In this document: in pieces, positions 54,474-64,000 of the stretch
Numbering within the stretch: the stretch's first letter is position 1
Layout: each line of letters begins with the position of its first letter
Origin: Liolophura sinensis
Lineage: Eukaryota > Mollusca > Polyplacophora > Chitonida > Chitonidae
NCBI RefSeq assembly: GCF_032854445.1
Contig: NC_088306.1
Location: forward strand, 27,067,764-27,131,763
Direction: 5' to 3'
Length of the DNA stretch: 64,000 nt
Program-made: the position numbers and the translations under genes
The notes under the pieces: generated by a model
What the model was told of the DNA's origin: nothing
Seen by the model: only the letters and a program-made list of their open reading frames with translations
The model's database searches: none

Positions 54474-54600
54474 TACAGTTGGTAGAGCTTCTGCTTCGGG
54501 GGCGTTAGATCCAGCTGCAGTGTCTCTCTCAGCTCAGTGACGGCTGACCTCTTGCTTTTAACATCGCTGTATTTTTGTGTACTGGAATCGCCAGGTCTGT
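54474..54600 (+). repeat. tRNA-like SINE head fragment
   Basis: GATAGTACAGTTGGTAGAGC, then CTTCGGGGGCGTTAGATCCA, resembles the head of SINE-B (58337) with substitutions. Body and tail are not recognisable. Confidence 0.55.
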
Positions 54601-54959
54601 CCGTAGACACGATTACGTCCATTCATCTCCTCCCCAACTGCTGGGCGATTTCGTTGAAACTTTACATACGTTTTACCTGTGCATGCATCCGTCTAATGTC
54701 AGTAGGGTAATTATTTTCCCATATACGACTTTCCGTCAGAGTGCTTTCCATATATTCAGATTTTGTTCGTACAACTTTTCGTAATGTACTAAACCTAGTT
54801 TTACTTTTGATTGCTGCACTTCTCCATTCAATATATACAATAAATATGATCCAAACTAAGTAACATGACATCCTGTCATTTCTTTAAGGTTTTATTTCTT
54901 TTACTGTTCGAAATGACAAATGTCTTTGGAAAGTACAACATTGTAATGTAGAGGAAATG

Positions 54960-55290
54960 GAACACACAAGAGGTGAAAAACAAAGTCAGTGCCGGTTAGG
55001 ACCACCCCTGTTTGATGTAAACAAACACGCGAATTCGCCGGCGTACAGTATCGGCGCTAATAACTCCTCCTCGACCTACGATCGTATCTGCTGTCCCCGA
55101 CCGGATTTGTTCGATCAGCCAAATGAGCCCTAACAATATGTCTTCCCCTATGCTGTTGCCATTGCCGGTCTATGGTACGCCCATAATCTAGGCAATACCG
55201 CGCTACCGTACCGCGGTTGTTCGTCGCAACATTGCGTCCTCAGTGCTATTCCGCTGCTGCAGCTGTTATGCAGATAACCTTTGAATGTCT
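54960..55290 (-). pseudogene. Tc1-type transposase N-terminal relic
   Basis: On the minus strand, in changing frames: a segment like RHIVRAHLADR, then NPVGDSR, then ISADTVRRRIR, followed by a GWS-PALT-like block. This order resembles the second helix-turn-helix and linker of Tc1-type transposases (usual forms R-I-R-H-L-x-x-R and I-S-x-x-T-V-x-R-R-L). No catalytic DDE block follows. The region is more GC-rich than its surroundings. Heavily decayed and short, so the call is tentative. Confidence 0.45.
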
Positions 55291-55299
55291 TCTCCCTCG

Positions 55300-56380
55300 T
55301 ACCCCATTTCTGCACCCATAAGTATTGACACCTAGCATATTACGTGCTTTTCAGGAGTAAAAACGCGTTCCCTGTTGCGTTTTGGTGACGACTTACATAA
55401 AGGCTATCAAACCTGACGTCTTTGAACACTAGTATTTCCCTTGTTATTCTCAAACTATCAAGATATTTTCATGGATTCATGTTGGAGCGTCTATAAAGCG
55501 GGCCAGTATACTTGTGAGACATTCAGTTGTAGTCTGTAAATATTAAAGTGAACATAATCGATACTAATACTAAACTATTTTAATTGATTTTTTTTTTTTT
55601 GATTTTTTGCTTTGCCGTAAAAACGATTTCTAGAGGAGCCTGCTAGGGGTGTGTAATTTAAATGGACAGCTGAAACAAACCTCCAACTGAGGGAAATTGA
55701 TATGAGGTCGTATCTTAAGTGTCACCATTTGACAGCTATCAACCTGTCGTCACTAATCTTGTTTTACTCTTCATGCTGTACGTCTTTACTTGCATTTAAA
55801 GTAGGATGAAATACGGTGGTCTTTTCGGATGTAATCATCCCGTCTAAGTGATGTGACCTAACATCAGTTTCTTTCAGCACTTGTCTAAACATTTAAAATG
55901 TTGAAAACAGATATTTTCGCTGGAACCATCTCCCATGAACTAGCGTAGGGTCAGTGTAGCGTAACGTTAATGGGTTATTCGGCGCTGAAAATCATGTGCA
56001 TAATATGGTGTCAAAATCCAACTTTAAACATTAAAAGCTTTTCTGAAAATACTTGTTGAGAATAAAATGCAAAAAAGAAATAATTTAAAGCATTTAAAGT
56101 TATGTGTTACCTTCATTTGAGGCACAGTTTTTGATTATTATTTATTAACATAGCTGGGTACATAAAATGGAGAAATTATACCAGGCTGCCTTATAAATGT
56201 TCCTTCCACGAGATAAAGTACTCAATAGGCATAGAAAATTTGCCACAAACATATTTTAAGCTTAGTTATCAAGCTTCAGGCGTATCAACACCTTTAATAC
56301 AAGCTAGAGAATTTGTCGTTTGTCTCTCAGTACAATGTCTTTTAATCCAGTCTGACTCACCGAAGCGCAAATTTCTCCCG
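55300..56380. other. Mostly unannotated stretch
   Basis: A weak R-A copy is visible at about 55680-55830 (CAACCTGTCGTCACTAATCT, TGCTGTACGTCTTTACTTGC). Otherwise nothing recognised. Confidence 0.4.
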
Positions 56381-56396
56381 TGATTCAAAATTACGT

Positions 56397-56666
56397 GGGG
56401 CCACGGTGGCTCAGTCGGTTAGCGGGCTAGCGCAGCGTAATGACCCAGAAGCCTCTCACCAATGCGGTCGTTGTGAGTTCAAGTCCAGCTCATGCTGGCT
56501 TCCTCTCCGGCCGTAAGTGGGAAGGTCTGTCAGCAACCTGCGGATGGTCGTGGGTTTCCCCCGGGCTCTGCCCGGTTTCCTCCCACCATAATGCTGGCCG
56601 CCGTCGTATAAGTGAAATATTCTTGAGTGCGGCGTAAAACATCAATCAAATAAATAAATAAATAAA
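56397..56666 (+). repeat. SINE-A, full length, best-preserved copy
   Basis: Full head (TGGCTCAGTCGG A-box region, GAGTTCAAGTCC B-box region), body, 3' domain (GAGTGCGGCGTAAAACATC) and AATAAATAAATAAATAAA tail. A perfect 12-bp target duplication TCAAAATTACGT flanks it (56385-56396 and 56667-56678). Confidence 0.97.
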
Positions 56667-56679
56667 TCAAAATTACGTT

Positions 56680-57980
56680 GCGTAGATTACCCCGATATGT
56701 GGTCATACCCGTCCGCTTCTTCTTAAAGTACATCACGGGGAGATAATCGAATGAGGGGTTGATTTCGTCTGCAGCGATTCTCTACGAATTTAGAGTACAT
56801 TAGCATTTTTGTCTTGTCTATTTGGTTACTGGTAACGAAATCGATCAAAACACGCGATCAAGATACCGGAAGAGCTGTGTTCCGAGACATGCGCTGTGCT
56901 GATTAATGATGGTATCTGGTTACGCGGTCTATACGTCAGCATATCGGAATCAGTTTCGCGGACTCCAAATTCAGTTACATAATGCTTGAAAGCAGCGTAT
57001 GTCATTTGGGATAAACATCGGATGCTGTTTAAGGCCTTCTAATATTTTTACGGGGTAGGGCGGTACCAGCTGTCCATTTATAGTAGTAGACACGTATACA
57101 CACACATGAAGCCCTAAGGTGAGATCAACCTAGTTAGCTACCCAAATTTTTCGACATCCTGGTAAACTCTTTTTAGCCAGTATACATGCAATCGTGGGGG
57201 AACTTTTCACATGGTTAGTCGATCTGATTAACAACATATTCATAGCATTACCTTTCCCAGAAACATGGGGAGAATTCCTTCGTATCAGAACTACTAATAA
57301 CCGTCTAAAAATTAGGGGTGGGATTTTTTCTCCAAATAACACGTTACGAAGAAGCCTTTAACTGTTTTTTTTATGGTCGTGAGAATTCATATTTTTAGTT
57401 AGAAAATGCCATTTTTCAAAATTGACAGACTTTTTCTAATTTTGTTGAAGTGCCTATCCATGTTTCATTTTTTCTTACGTTGTATTTTGTCGACAGAAAG
57501 ACTGCCGCAAAATAAGATTGATAACTGAGGAGGCTCCCATGAAGAATTTTATTAATATTTTTAAATACATTAACATTTGAAAAAATGGTATTAACATTCA
57601 AGTAGATGGAAATTGTCACCCTGCTTCAACCTAACAGTGCCGGGAACATGGATGCATGGTTGCCTGATTTAGCTGCTGACAACAATGTTATGTAACACTT
57701 GGCGTGATTGCCTTCTAAAAACAAATGTTCACTCATTTCGAAATGAATGCAAACCCAATATTAAGATAGATAATGTCTTAGAATTGAATTACTATTTTGA
57801 ATTCGATAAAGTAATTCAATCACCCTAAAACCTTAAAAGTTTACATATAAATGAAATTTTGTAATTCGTAAATGGGACCAGATTGATTTTTGTAACTGAT
57901 GATATCGTTATGCCATTCAAGCCTTTTGTCATATTTTTGGCTCCACTTCTGTACTGGTGTTTCCCGTGTAATAAGACACA
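56680..57980. other. Unannotated stretch
   Basis: No recognised repeat, RNA or coding domain. Confidence 0.35.
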
Positions 57981-57984
57981 TGTA

Positions 57985-58085
57985 TCTATGCGTCAGGACA
58001 GACATTCGTATACCAGCCGTGAACCGATAAGGACGTTCCAGGTCAATAATCGCAAACCCAATTCCCGTATAACTCAAACCACCAA
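57985..58085 (-). repeat. Module A copy
   Basis: The reverse complement has GGGAATTGGGTTTGCGATTA and TTGACCTGGAACGTCC. It lies 10-20 bp from an R-C copy with module B, so both versions of the module are side by side. Confidence 0.75.
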
Positions 58086-58089
58086 ATAT

Positions 58090-58770
58090 AAGCTTCATGT
58101 CCGACATTCGTATACCATTCGTAATCCGTAAAGGGCGTTCCAAGTCGATAATCGCAAGATCCATTTCCAAAATAGCATTTAACACAAGCTCCCAAAGACA
58201 AAGGCATGTAAGAAATTATACAAATAGAAAATAAAGCCGGTAACACAAAAGAGAGAACCGGTCATCAATTTACAATGATGCCGGGCAGACATTGGATATT
58301 CCAGACATGAATTCCATGTCAAAGTTCAAATTCGTAACCGGCCCGGATAGCACAGTTGATGGAGCGTCCGCTTCGGGACCGGTAGATCCATGATCAATCC
58401 TTGATCGAGTCACACCTAAGACTTTAAAAGAGGAAGTTGTAACTTCCTCGCTTGGCGTTCGGCATGAAGGGGATAGTGCAACGACTGGTTTACTTGCCTT
58501 CGGTAAGTCGTCTCAGTGAAGCAGCACTAAATAAAAGAGCGGTGGAAATCCCGTCCTGCAACAAGGAGGTACATTTCACGTACATGCACCCTAAAGATTC
58601 CTTCGTCGTCATATGACTGAAAAATTGTTGAGTACGACGTTAAACCCCAAGCTCACTCAAATTCGTAGCCCATGAATGAGTTCCAGGTCAAACAACAATT
58701 AAACAATGTATCAGTCGCGCTTTGACTGCAACTGTTCATAAAAGCATCATACAGATGTAATGAGCATGGC
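58090..58770 (-). repeat. R-C dispersed repeat, longest copy, split by a SINE-B
   Basis: CATGTCCGACATTCGTATAC, CAAGTCGATAATCGCAAGAT, AAATAAAGCCGGTAACACAA and CCATGAATGAGTTCCAGGTC, continuing after the SINE to GCGCTTTGACTGCAACTGTT. It defines the right-hand part of the family. Confidence 0.85.
58337..58656 (+). repeat. SINE-B, full length, inserted in R-C
   Basis: tRNA-like head (CCGGCCCGGATAGCACAGTT, later GATCCATGATCAATCC), body, 3' domain (CATATGACTGAAAAATTGTT, ACGTTAAACCCCAAGC) and a very short CTCAC tail. A perfect 11-bp target duplication TCAAATTCGTA flanks it (58326-58336 and 58657-58667). Confidence 0.96.
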
Positions 58771-58879
58771 TGCCTTTGCGGCCCCTAGATGAGAGATGGC
58801 GTCCACTTCTAATTATGACCTAAATGCTAGAAGGGACTGCTGTATAGGTACGAAACAAACATTCGTATACCAGCGGTCA

Positions 58880-59290
58880 ACAGTTTTCATTGACGTAGGA
58901 AAGATTCAAGGTGCGTTCTAGGCGACTGAGTGAAATCAGTATTCAAAATTCAATATAAAATATGTATCTCAGTTGCCCTTTGATTGCAACTGTTCATATA
59001 TCCAAAGTGGAGAGCAAATTCAACGCGATGAGTATACAAGCCATAGACGCGGGTTACTGAAACACAATCATGACGTGCCAGAGAATTATACCCCTTTAAA
59101 AACTTAGAGTGAAGGCATTTGATGGAATAACATTGACACACAATTTTTGCAGTAAACGTGTGAAAATGATTTGAAACGGTCACACAACATCTAACAAATG
59201 CTACAAGGCGAGATATGTACACGCCATATGCAAGACCATTCGGTACATAGTGAGGGTAACATACAATGTCAAAATTAAAAATATCCCTCT
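58880..59290 (+). repeat. R-B dispersed repeat
   Basis: Same order as 23640 and 37255: AACAGTTTTCATTGACGTAG, GTGCGTTCTAGGCGACTGAG, GATTGCAACTGTTCATATAT, CATCTAACAAATGCTACAAG. Confidence 0.78.
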
Positions 59291-59299
59291 TGTCGTACA

Positions 59300-60310
59300 G
59301 TGTGGAGAGAGGAAACCGTTTTGGTACTTGTGCAAATGTCGGTCCAGATAACCGTTTTCAAATTGGATTGATTTTGTGTTTTGTTGCGTTTCAAAACTTA
59401 CAGTGCATGGAGACATTAAATGCCCTGACGGAAGGCTCCAGATATTTGGCATTCCTGCATGTATGTAATATACTTGGTTTTTTCTTTGACGCATTGGCTG
59501 ACTATGACTGCAACTCGTTGTAGACCCTCGGGGTGATCGCGATTCTTGCAGAATATCGTCGATTGCAACAAGAGTTTAAGCAAGCAAAGGATATGGATAC
59601 CCGTAGCTGTTCATGAAAAGCTCAGTGTGTTTCCGAGACATCAAGTACGCTGTCTTATGTGGAGACCGGCATGTGCCTGAAGGGAATACTTCTGTCTGTG
59701 GAAGTCCAGATTCCCACATCCTGACTGGTATATTAGATGATGACGATTTCTCGTTGGCAGACGTCAATTAATTCACTAATACTTATTTGATACGTGTCTA
59801 ACGCCATTCTCAAGGATTAAGGGACTTGTTATACCCCACTGTCTTTCGATCGTGATGAGTACCCCAGTATCGTCAGTGTTTTGGCCAATGTTAAATTCAC
59901 ATATACGCAATATCCTATAGTCCCGACAGCATAAAAACAGCTTCTAAAACAACAATGAGATAATACTGCAACATACAGAGGCAATATACTTAACTGGTTG
60001 TTTCTACATCTGAACATTCTGGTAATTATCAGATCTTTACTTAACAGGAATTCACAATATACGCCCCAACAAATGTATTTGTTTGAAATGTATAGAAAGA
60101 TACCAGCAGCATTGTGGTGAGCATAACTCCATAGGGAAATTTCATGGGTGTTGATGATAGGCATGTGGTTACTATGACAACCGCGCAATTGGACAAATAT
60201 GTCAACCACAAATGAAATTTTTATTCATCTGGTATATGCAAGGAAAATGGCAATCTGATAACCATGACAACCGCAAAAAATCGTCATCTGTATATGTTTA
60301 TATCCACCAA
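59300..60310. other. Unannotated stretch
   Basis: Open frames up to 126 codons occur on the minus strand (59829-60209) but show no motif or known family. No repeat relatives seen. Confidence 0.35.
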
Positions 60311-60326
60311 AAATTATAACTTTATG

Positions 60327-60626
60327 GCGGGGCCCCCGTGGCTCAGTTGGTTAGCGTGCTAGTGCAGCGTAATAACCTGGGACTCTCCCACATGTAATAC
60401 ATCTCACATGTAATACATCTTACATGTAATAAGTGACTCTTTCACAAATGCGGTCGTTGTGAGTTCAAGTCCAGCTCATGCTGGCTTCCTCTCCGGCCGT
60501 ACGTGGGAAAGTTTGTCAGCAACTTGCTGATGGGCTGTGCCCGGTTTCCTCCCACCATTATGCTGGCCGCCGTCGTATAAGTGAAATATTCTTGAGTACG
60601 GCGTAAAACACCAATCAAATAAATAA
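60327..60626 (+). repeat. SINE-A with an internal tandem insert
   Basis: Standard SINE-A with head, 3' domain and tail, and a perfect 11-bp target duplication ATAACTTTATG (60316-60326 and 60627-60637). Between the head and the B box, about 60393-60440 holds nearly three copies of CACATGTAATACATCT, absent from all other copies. A short deletion in the body removes part of the CTGCGGATGGTCGTGGG block. Confidence 0.95.
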
Positions 60627-61109
60627 ATAACTTTATGTGGAAAAAGTTTGGAGTTATAGCCGTATACGAATACAAACGGACAAAATCGCTACAACATAAT
60701 ACGCTCCGCCCAGTGTTATTGGCGTATAAAAATTTGTGGTCAAGGGGAAATATATGGAGCTTTGCAGATGATCACTACTCAGGCTGCGGTATAATTCATG
60801 AATTTGTGATGCTCAGTGGATTTTCAACAGTCCCGTCATATAAACTGACAGCCAAAAGAAACTTTACGACTCCGTAAGTTAAATTTAACCAGCCTTTTCA
60901 GCAAATTAATACCAAGTTATTGTAGAAAACATTTCTCAAAGCATATTCCCCAAGCGTCATATACGCCCACACGAATTGGTTTTGAGACAACAAGGAAAGT
61001 TGAAAAATCACATGACCCATGGGAAGCCGCACCTGCACATGTAATAAGTGTATAAAAACGTTACACACAGTGTGCTGTACTTGCACACTAACTAAAAACC
61101 ACCAAAGTA

Positions 61110-61640
61110 ATGCCTCGATTGACTCCAGAACAACGCCAGAGGGCCTTGGATATTGTATGGTATGGTACAGAGGGCAGTTGTTGACAGCCGAACATCGTCG
61201 CCAGAGGTTGCGATGGGCTCGAATTGTACTCTGTTGGCAGTGACGTGATTGGCAACGTATTGTTTTCACTGAAAGCCGCTTCTGCCTGTTCGGAGCCGAT
61301 GGCAGACAACGAGTTTACCGTCGAAGAGGCGAACGAACGACTGCATCATGCATCCAGGAGGTGGTTTCGTTTGGTGGTGGCAGCGTGTTGGTGTGGGGCG
61401 GGATTTGTGAGAATGAAATTCCACGTCTTGTTGTCATGCCATCCCTTCAACTTCCTGGACGCCAACGACGTCAACGTCTTGACGTGGCCTGCACGTTCCC
61501 CAAATCTGTTCCGCATAGAACACCTTTGGGACATCATGGGTCGTAGAGTAAGACAACGGCGACACCTTGCAGCCAACCGACGAAGAATTGGCGTTCGCAA
61601 CAAATCCCACGTCAACTCATCAGACGACTGACTTTGTCTA
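61110..61640 (+). pseudogene. Tc1-type transposase, internally deleted
   Basis: Starts ATG 61110, MPRLTPEQRQRALDIV, the N-terminal helix of a Tc1-type DNA-binding domain. It then jumps to LLTAEHRRQRLRWARIV, deleting roughly 100 residues. In other frames: ESRFCLFGADGRQRVYRRRGER (around the first catalytic Asp), FGGGSVLVWGGICENEIPRL, and TWPARSPNLFRIEHLWDIMGRRVRQ, where the second and third catalytic positions lie (usual form D-L-N-P-I-E-x-x-W; here N-L-F-R-I-E-H-L-W). Terminal repeats were not identified. Non-functional. Confidence 0.88.
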
Positions 61641-61649
61641 TGCGTTGCA

Positions 61650-62840
61650 GAGTTTTTGCATGTATTGAAGCAATATTGACTGATTTTTAAAACTATCAAG
61701 TTTTTGTATACTCTGCTCATTGTTAACCAAGATGGAATGGCTATTTTTCTACCCCTGCTCTGTTTGTTCACTTGTAAAATGATTTGCCGGCTGCTTTGTC
61801 CGTTCTTACTCAAGACTTTCAATATCTAAAGTCATTGCTTTTTTCAGTATATTGAACTCCAGTCATCCTGTTTTTTGCTTTGGCAAAATAAATTGATTTG
61901 AACTCTTTGTAAAGTTTCTTTTGTACATCAGTTCATATATGCAGTCTATTTCTGTCTAATTATTTACGGAGTTCAATTTTTCGGGAAATCGATGAAGCTG
62001 TAAATTCCCCTCTGAAATCTAATCTCTAAACATCGGGCGTGTATGGCGGGTTATTTCGCTTGCCCATTGGCCAAGAGTTACTTACTGAAACGCACGTGTG
62101 ATGATTATTGACATTTGCAGGGATTTCTAGGTCGATGGATAATTTTCCAAATTCCCAAGCTTTCATTTATACGAATATCTTGTACGGTGGATACAACATT
62201 TTCTGTTTAAGATTTTTAAATTACCTCTACAAAACTTCCACGATACTAGTAAAAAAATACACATTCCAAAAAACGTTTTGATACGCATAAGCTTGTAGAA
62301 CTCACGGCAAGAAAACGTTTAAGTCAGCTGAGCCACATGTGTTAAGTATTACCAGCTTTTCTATACTCCCATAAAGTCAGTAGTTAGATAAAGATTGCAA
62401 AAAAGTGAAATAAATGATGTATGACATGCTGCATTTCTGTGACTGTAAAATAAACAACGATGAATTCTGCATCACATGGCAAGAAAAAAAAACAGACGCC
62501 ATTTATGTCACATGGCTTGTATACCTATGTGGTATTTAGTCCCTATCCAAGCGTCGATGCCTATAGTTTCTATAGCTTATGTTTTCTTGCCGCTTGTTTA
62601 ATATTGTCATAGTTGCTACGGTTTGCTTTTCACCACCATGGGCGAATTCCTATCATTGTTCATCCATTCCTAATACAATAAGCGTTTAGTGAATAAATTT
62701 GATATGATATACGCGCAAGTGTCCATTTATCACAATGGTGTTCCGTACCTTCCCGCACTACTGTACACACGGCAATTTTACTGGATTTGTATTGTAGTCT
62801 ACGTGTTTCGTAATATGAATCCACTATCGATGTTATCATT
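61650..62840. other. Unannotated stretch
   Basis: AT-rich, no recognised repeat or domain. Confidence 0.35.
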
Positions 62841-62847
62841 CCTAGAG

Positions 62848-63090
62848 AATGACCCCGTCGGTGAGCTAATAGTTAGAGCGTCCACCTCGGGGCTGGTGCT
62901 CAGTTCTGAGAGGTTTGAGCAAGGAAACAGGACTGGTTTGCCCGGTGTCACTATGATGTAACTGGGGTTGGACTGCCCTCTCTGGTGTCTTTGCCATGAT
63001 ACTTCCGTGGCGGCAGCACTTTGGCGGCATGGACTTGTCCTGCCACAAGACGACACAATATATGTACACACACCTATTACATACATTACT
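62848..63090 (+). repeat. Degenerate tRNA-headed SINE of a third type
   Basis: GTCGGTGAGCTAATAGTTAGAGCGTCCACC resembles a tRNA-like head in two blocks. It is followed by GACTGGTTTGCCCGGTGTCA, GTCTTTGCCATGATACTTCC, GGCAGCACTTTGGCGG and GCCACAAGACGACACAATAT, an order I recall from common molluscan SINEs. The tail is not clear. The family assignment is from memory. Confidence 0.6.
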
Positions 63091-63104
63091 ACAGAAAGGT
63101 AAAA

Positions 63105-63520
63105 AGTACCGTCAGGGTTAACTTGACAAGAGGTCGTATTTCACCTCCTACGTGTGGCCATTAGCCAATTATCACACTCGTCGCTGCTCTGGTTTTGCTC
63201 TCTATGCTGTCAGTCTTTGATGTAATGAAAATACAACATTTTTTTGTAATTCTACAGTCATGTAGATAGTCACGTCTAATAAATTGCAGTTAACATCACT
63301 GCATATTTCTTTTTTCATGTAATGCAGCTTGAGTCATTGTGCTTGGGGGCGTGTAAATTGCTGCTATTTATGCATTTGCATGAACAGTTGGAATAAAACC
63401 CTGATGGAGGTAAACTGACGAGGCCGTGCTTTGCCGGTTACTTGTAAAAATGTACCAGTTATCACACTGTCGTCGCTGCGCTGGTCATACTCTCTATGCT
63501 GTACATCTGCAATTATATTT
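63105..63520 (+). repeat. Two R-A repeat copies in tandem
   Basis: The R-A core appears at 63130-63215 (GGTCGTATTTCACCTCCTAC, CACACTCGTCGCTGCTCTGG) and again at 63420-63510 (CACACTGTCGTCGCTGCGCT), about 290 bp apart, each with the TGCTGTCAGTC/TGCTGTACATC block. Confidence 0.72.
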
Positions 63521-64000
63521 TGTTGTATTAGGTGGGCTGAGGATCCCCGAGGCGTGGCCTTTTTGTATTGTTTTAATGTGATTGTATATTTAATGTTATG
63601 AAAATATACCATCTAGATACTTCTGGACCAGCGACGTCTAATGAATTGTAACGGCCGCAATGACTTTCTATTTTCATTCCTGTTTCACCTATACATTTAC
63701 CTTCATCTTAGCACAACATTATTCTACTAAACCTTGTTTGGCTCTTGCTTTGGTGTTGCGTGGCATGCCTTCATTTCACGTTTTAGCCAGTTGAGGAGAT
63801 TTAGGAGTGAGCTTACATGATCACTGTACTGGGTCGTTAACAGTAGACGGTATGCAATGTTAGTGAAAGTAACCACAGAAGCTTGTCCAGGCGAAATTTC
63901 CCGCGCCTCAGCAGCTGTCAAAGACTAACTAACTTGAGGGTATTGATTAACAAGATAGGTTTAATCAGACGATTTACCCGCTGTCGACATTTGGTTGGAG

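Noticed and set aside
59829-60209. A 126-codon minus-strand frame
   Set aside because: No recognisable domain, start context or splice signals. Length is compatible with chance in AT-rich DNA.

Overview
The window is intergenic or intronic DNA of an invertebrate animal, most likely a marine mollusc and probably a bivalve. Long reading frames are rare, coding relics are almost all retroelement-derived, and the dominant repeats are tRNA-headed SINEs of the kind abundant in molluscan genomes, together with an RNase H-bearing I/Nimb-like LINE. I see no bacterial-style operon and no intact host gene. One short segment (21520-21640) looks like an isolated host exon.

Layout. 1.2-2.9 kb: LINE copy A, minus strand, with its reverse transcriptase deleted. 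3-12 kb: dispersed low-copy repeats (called R-A, R-B and R-C here), an AT microsatellite, short tandem duplications and SINE-A copies. 13.2-16.0 kb: LINE copy B, itself carrying an R-C insertion. 16.0-19.3 kb: a BEL/Pao retrotransposon, plus strand, interrupted by a 693-bp PIF/Harbinger-type DNA transposon (TTA target duplication, Myb/SANT-like fragment) and by a SINE-B. 24.9-32.9 kb is the most interesting block. A Penelope-like element with a GIY-YIG endonuclease abuts the 3' LTR of a Gmr1-like Ty3/gypsy element, in which integrase precedes the RT/RNase H region. Between its pol and polypurine tract sits a 1.9-kb unit carrying a spliced-looking gene for an unrecognised basic/coiled-coil protein. 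The sequence GTGACGGAATCAC occurs eight times around that gene, several copies spaced exactly 22 bp apart. 33.5-34.2 kb: three near-identical 228-bp tandem units. 38.5-43.7 kb: LINE copy C, the most complete, with its own R-C insertion and a SINE-A at its 3' end. 47.3-51.5 kb: LINE copy D, plus strand, with a SINE-A insertion and an internally shuffled order. 53.5-54.0 kb: a 15-bp minisatellite that keeps an open frame. 54-64 kb: Tc1-type transposase relics, further SINEs and R-repeats.

How the parts relate. The LINE 3' end resembles the 3' ends of both SINE-A and SINE-B, so the LINE is a plausible source of the machinery that copied them. Many SINE copies have 9-16 bp target-site duplications, which fits target-primed reverse transcription. 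Nesting order gives relative ages: LINE, then R-C or SINE; BEL, then Harbinger or SINE-B; Gmr1-like element, then the GTGACGGAATCAC unit. All protein assignments come from motif recognition by eye; no database search was run.
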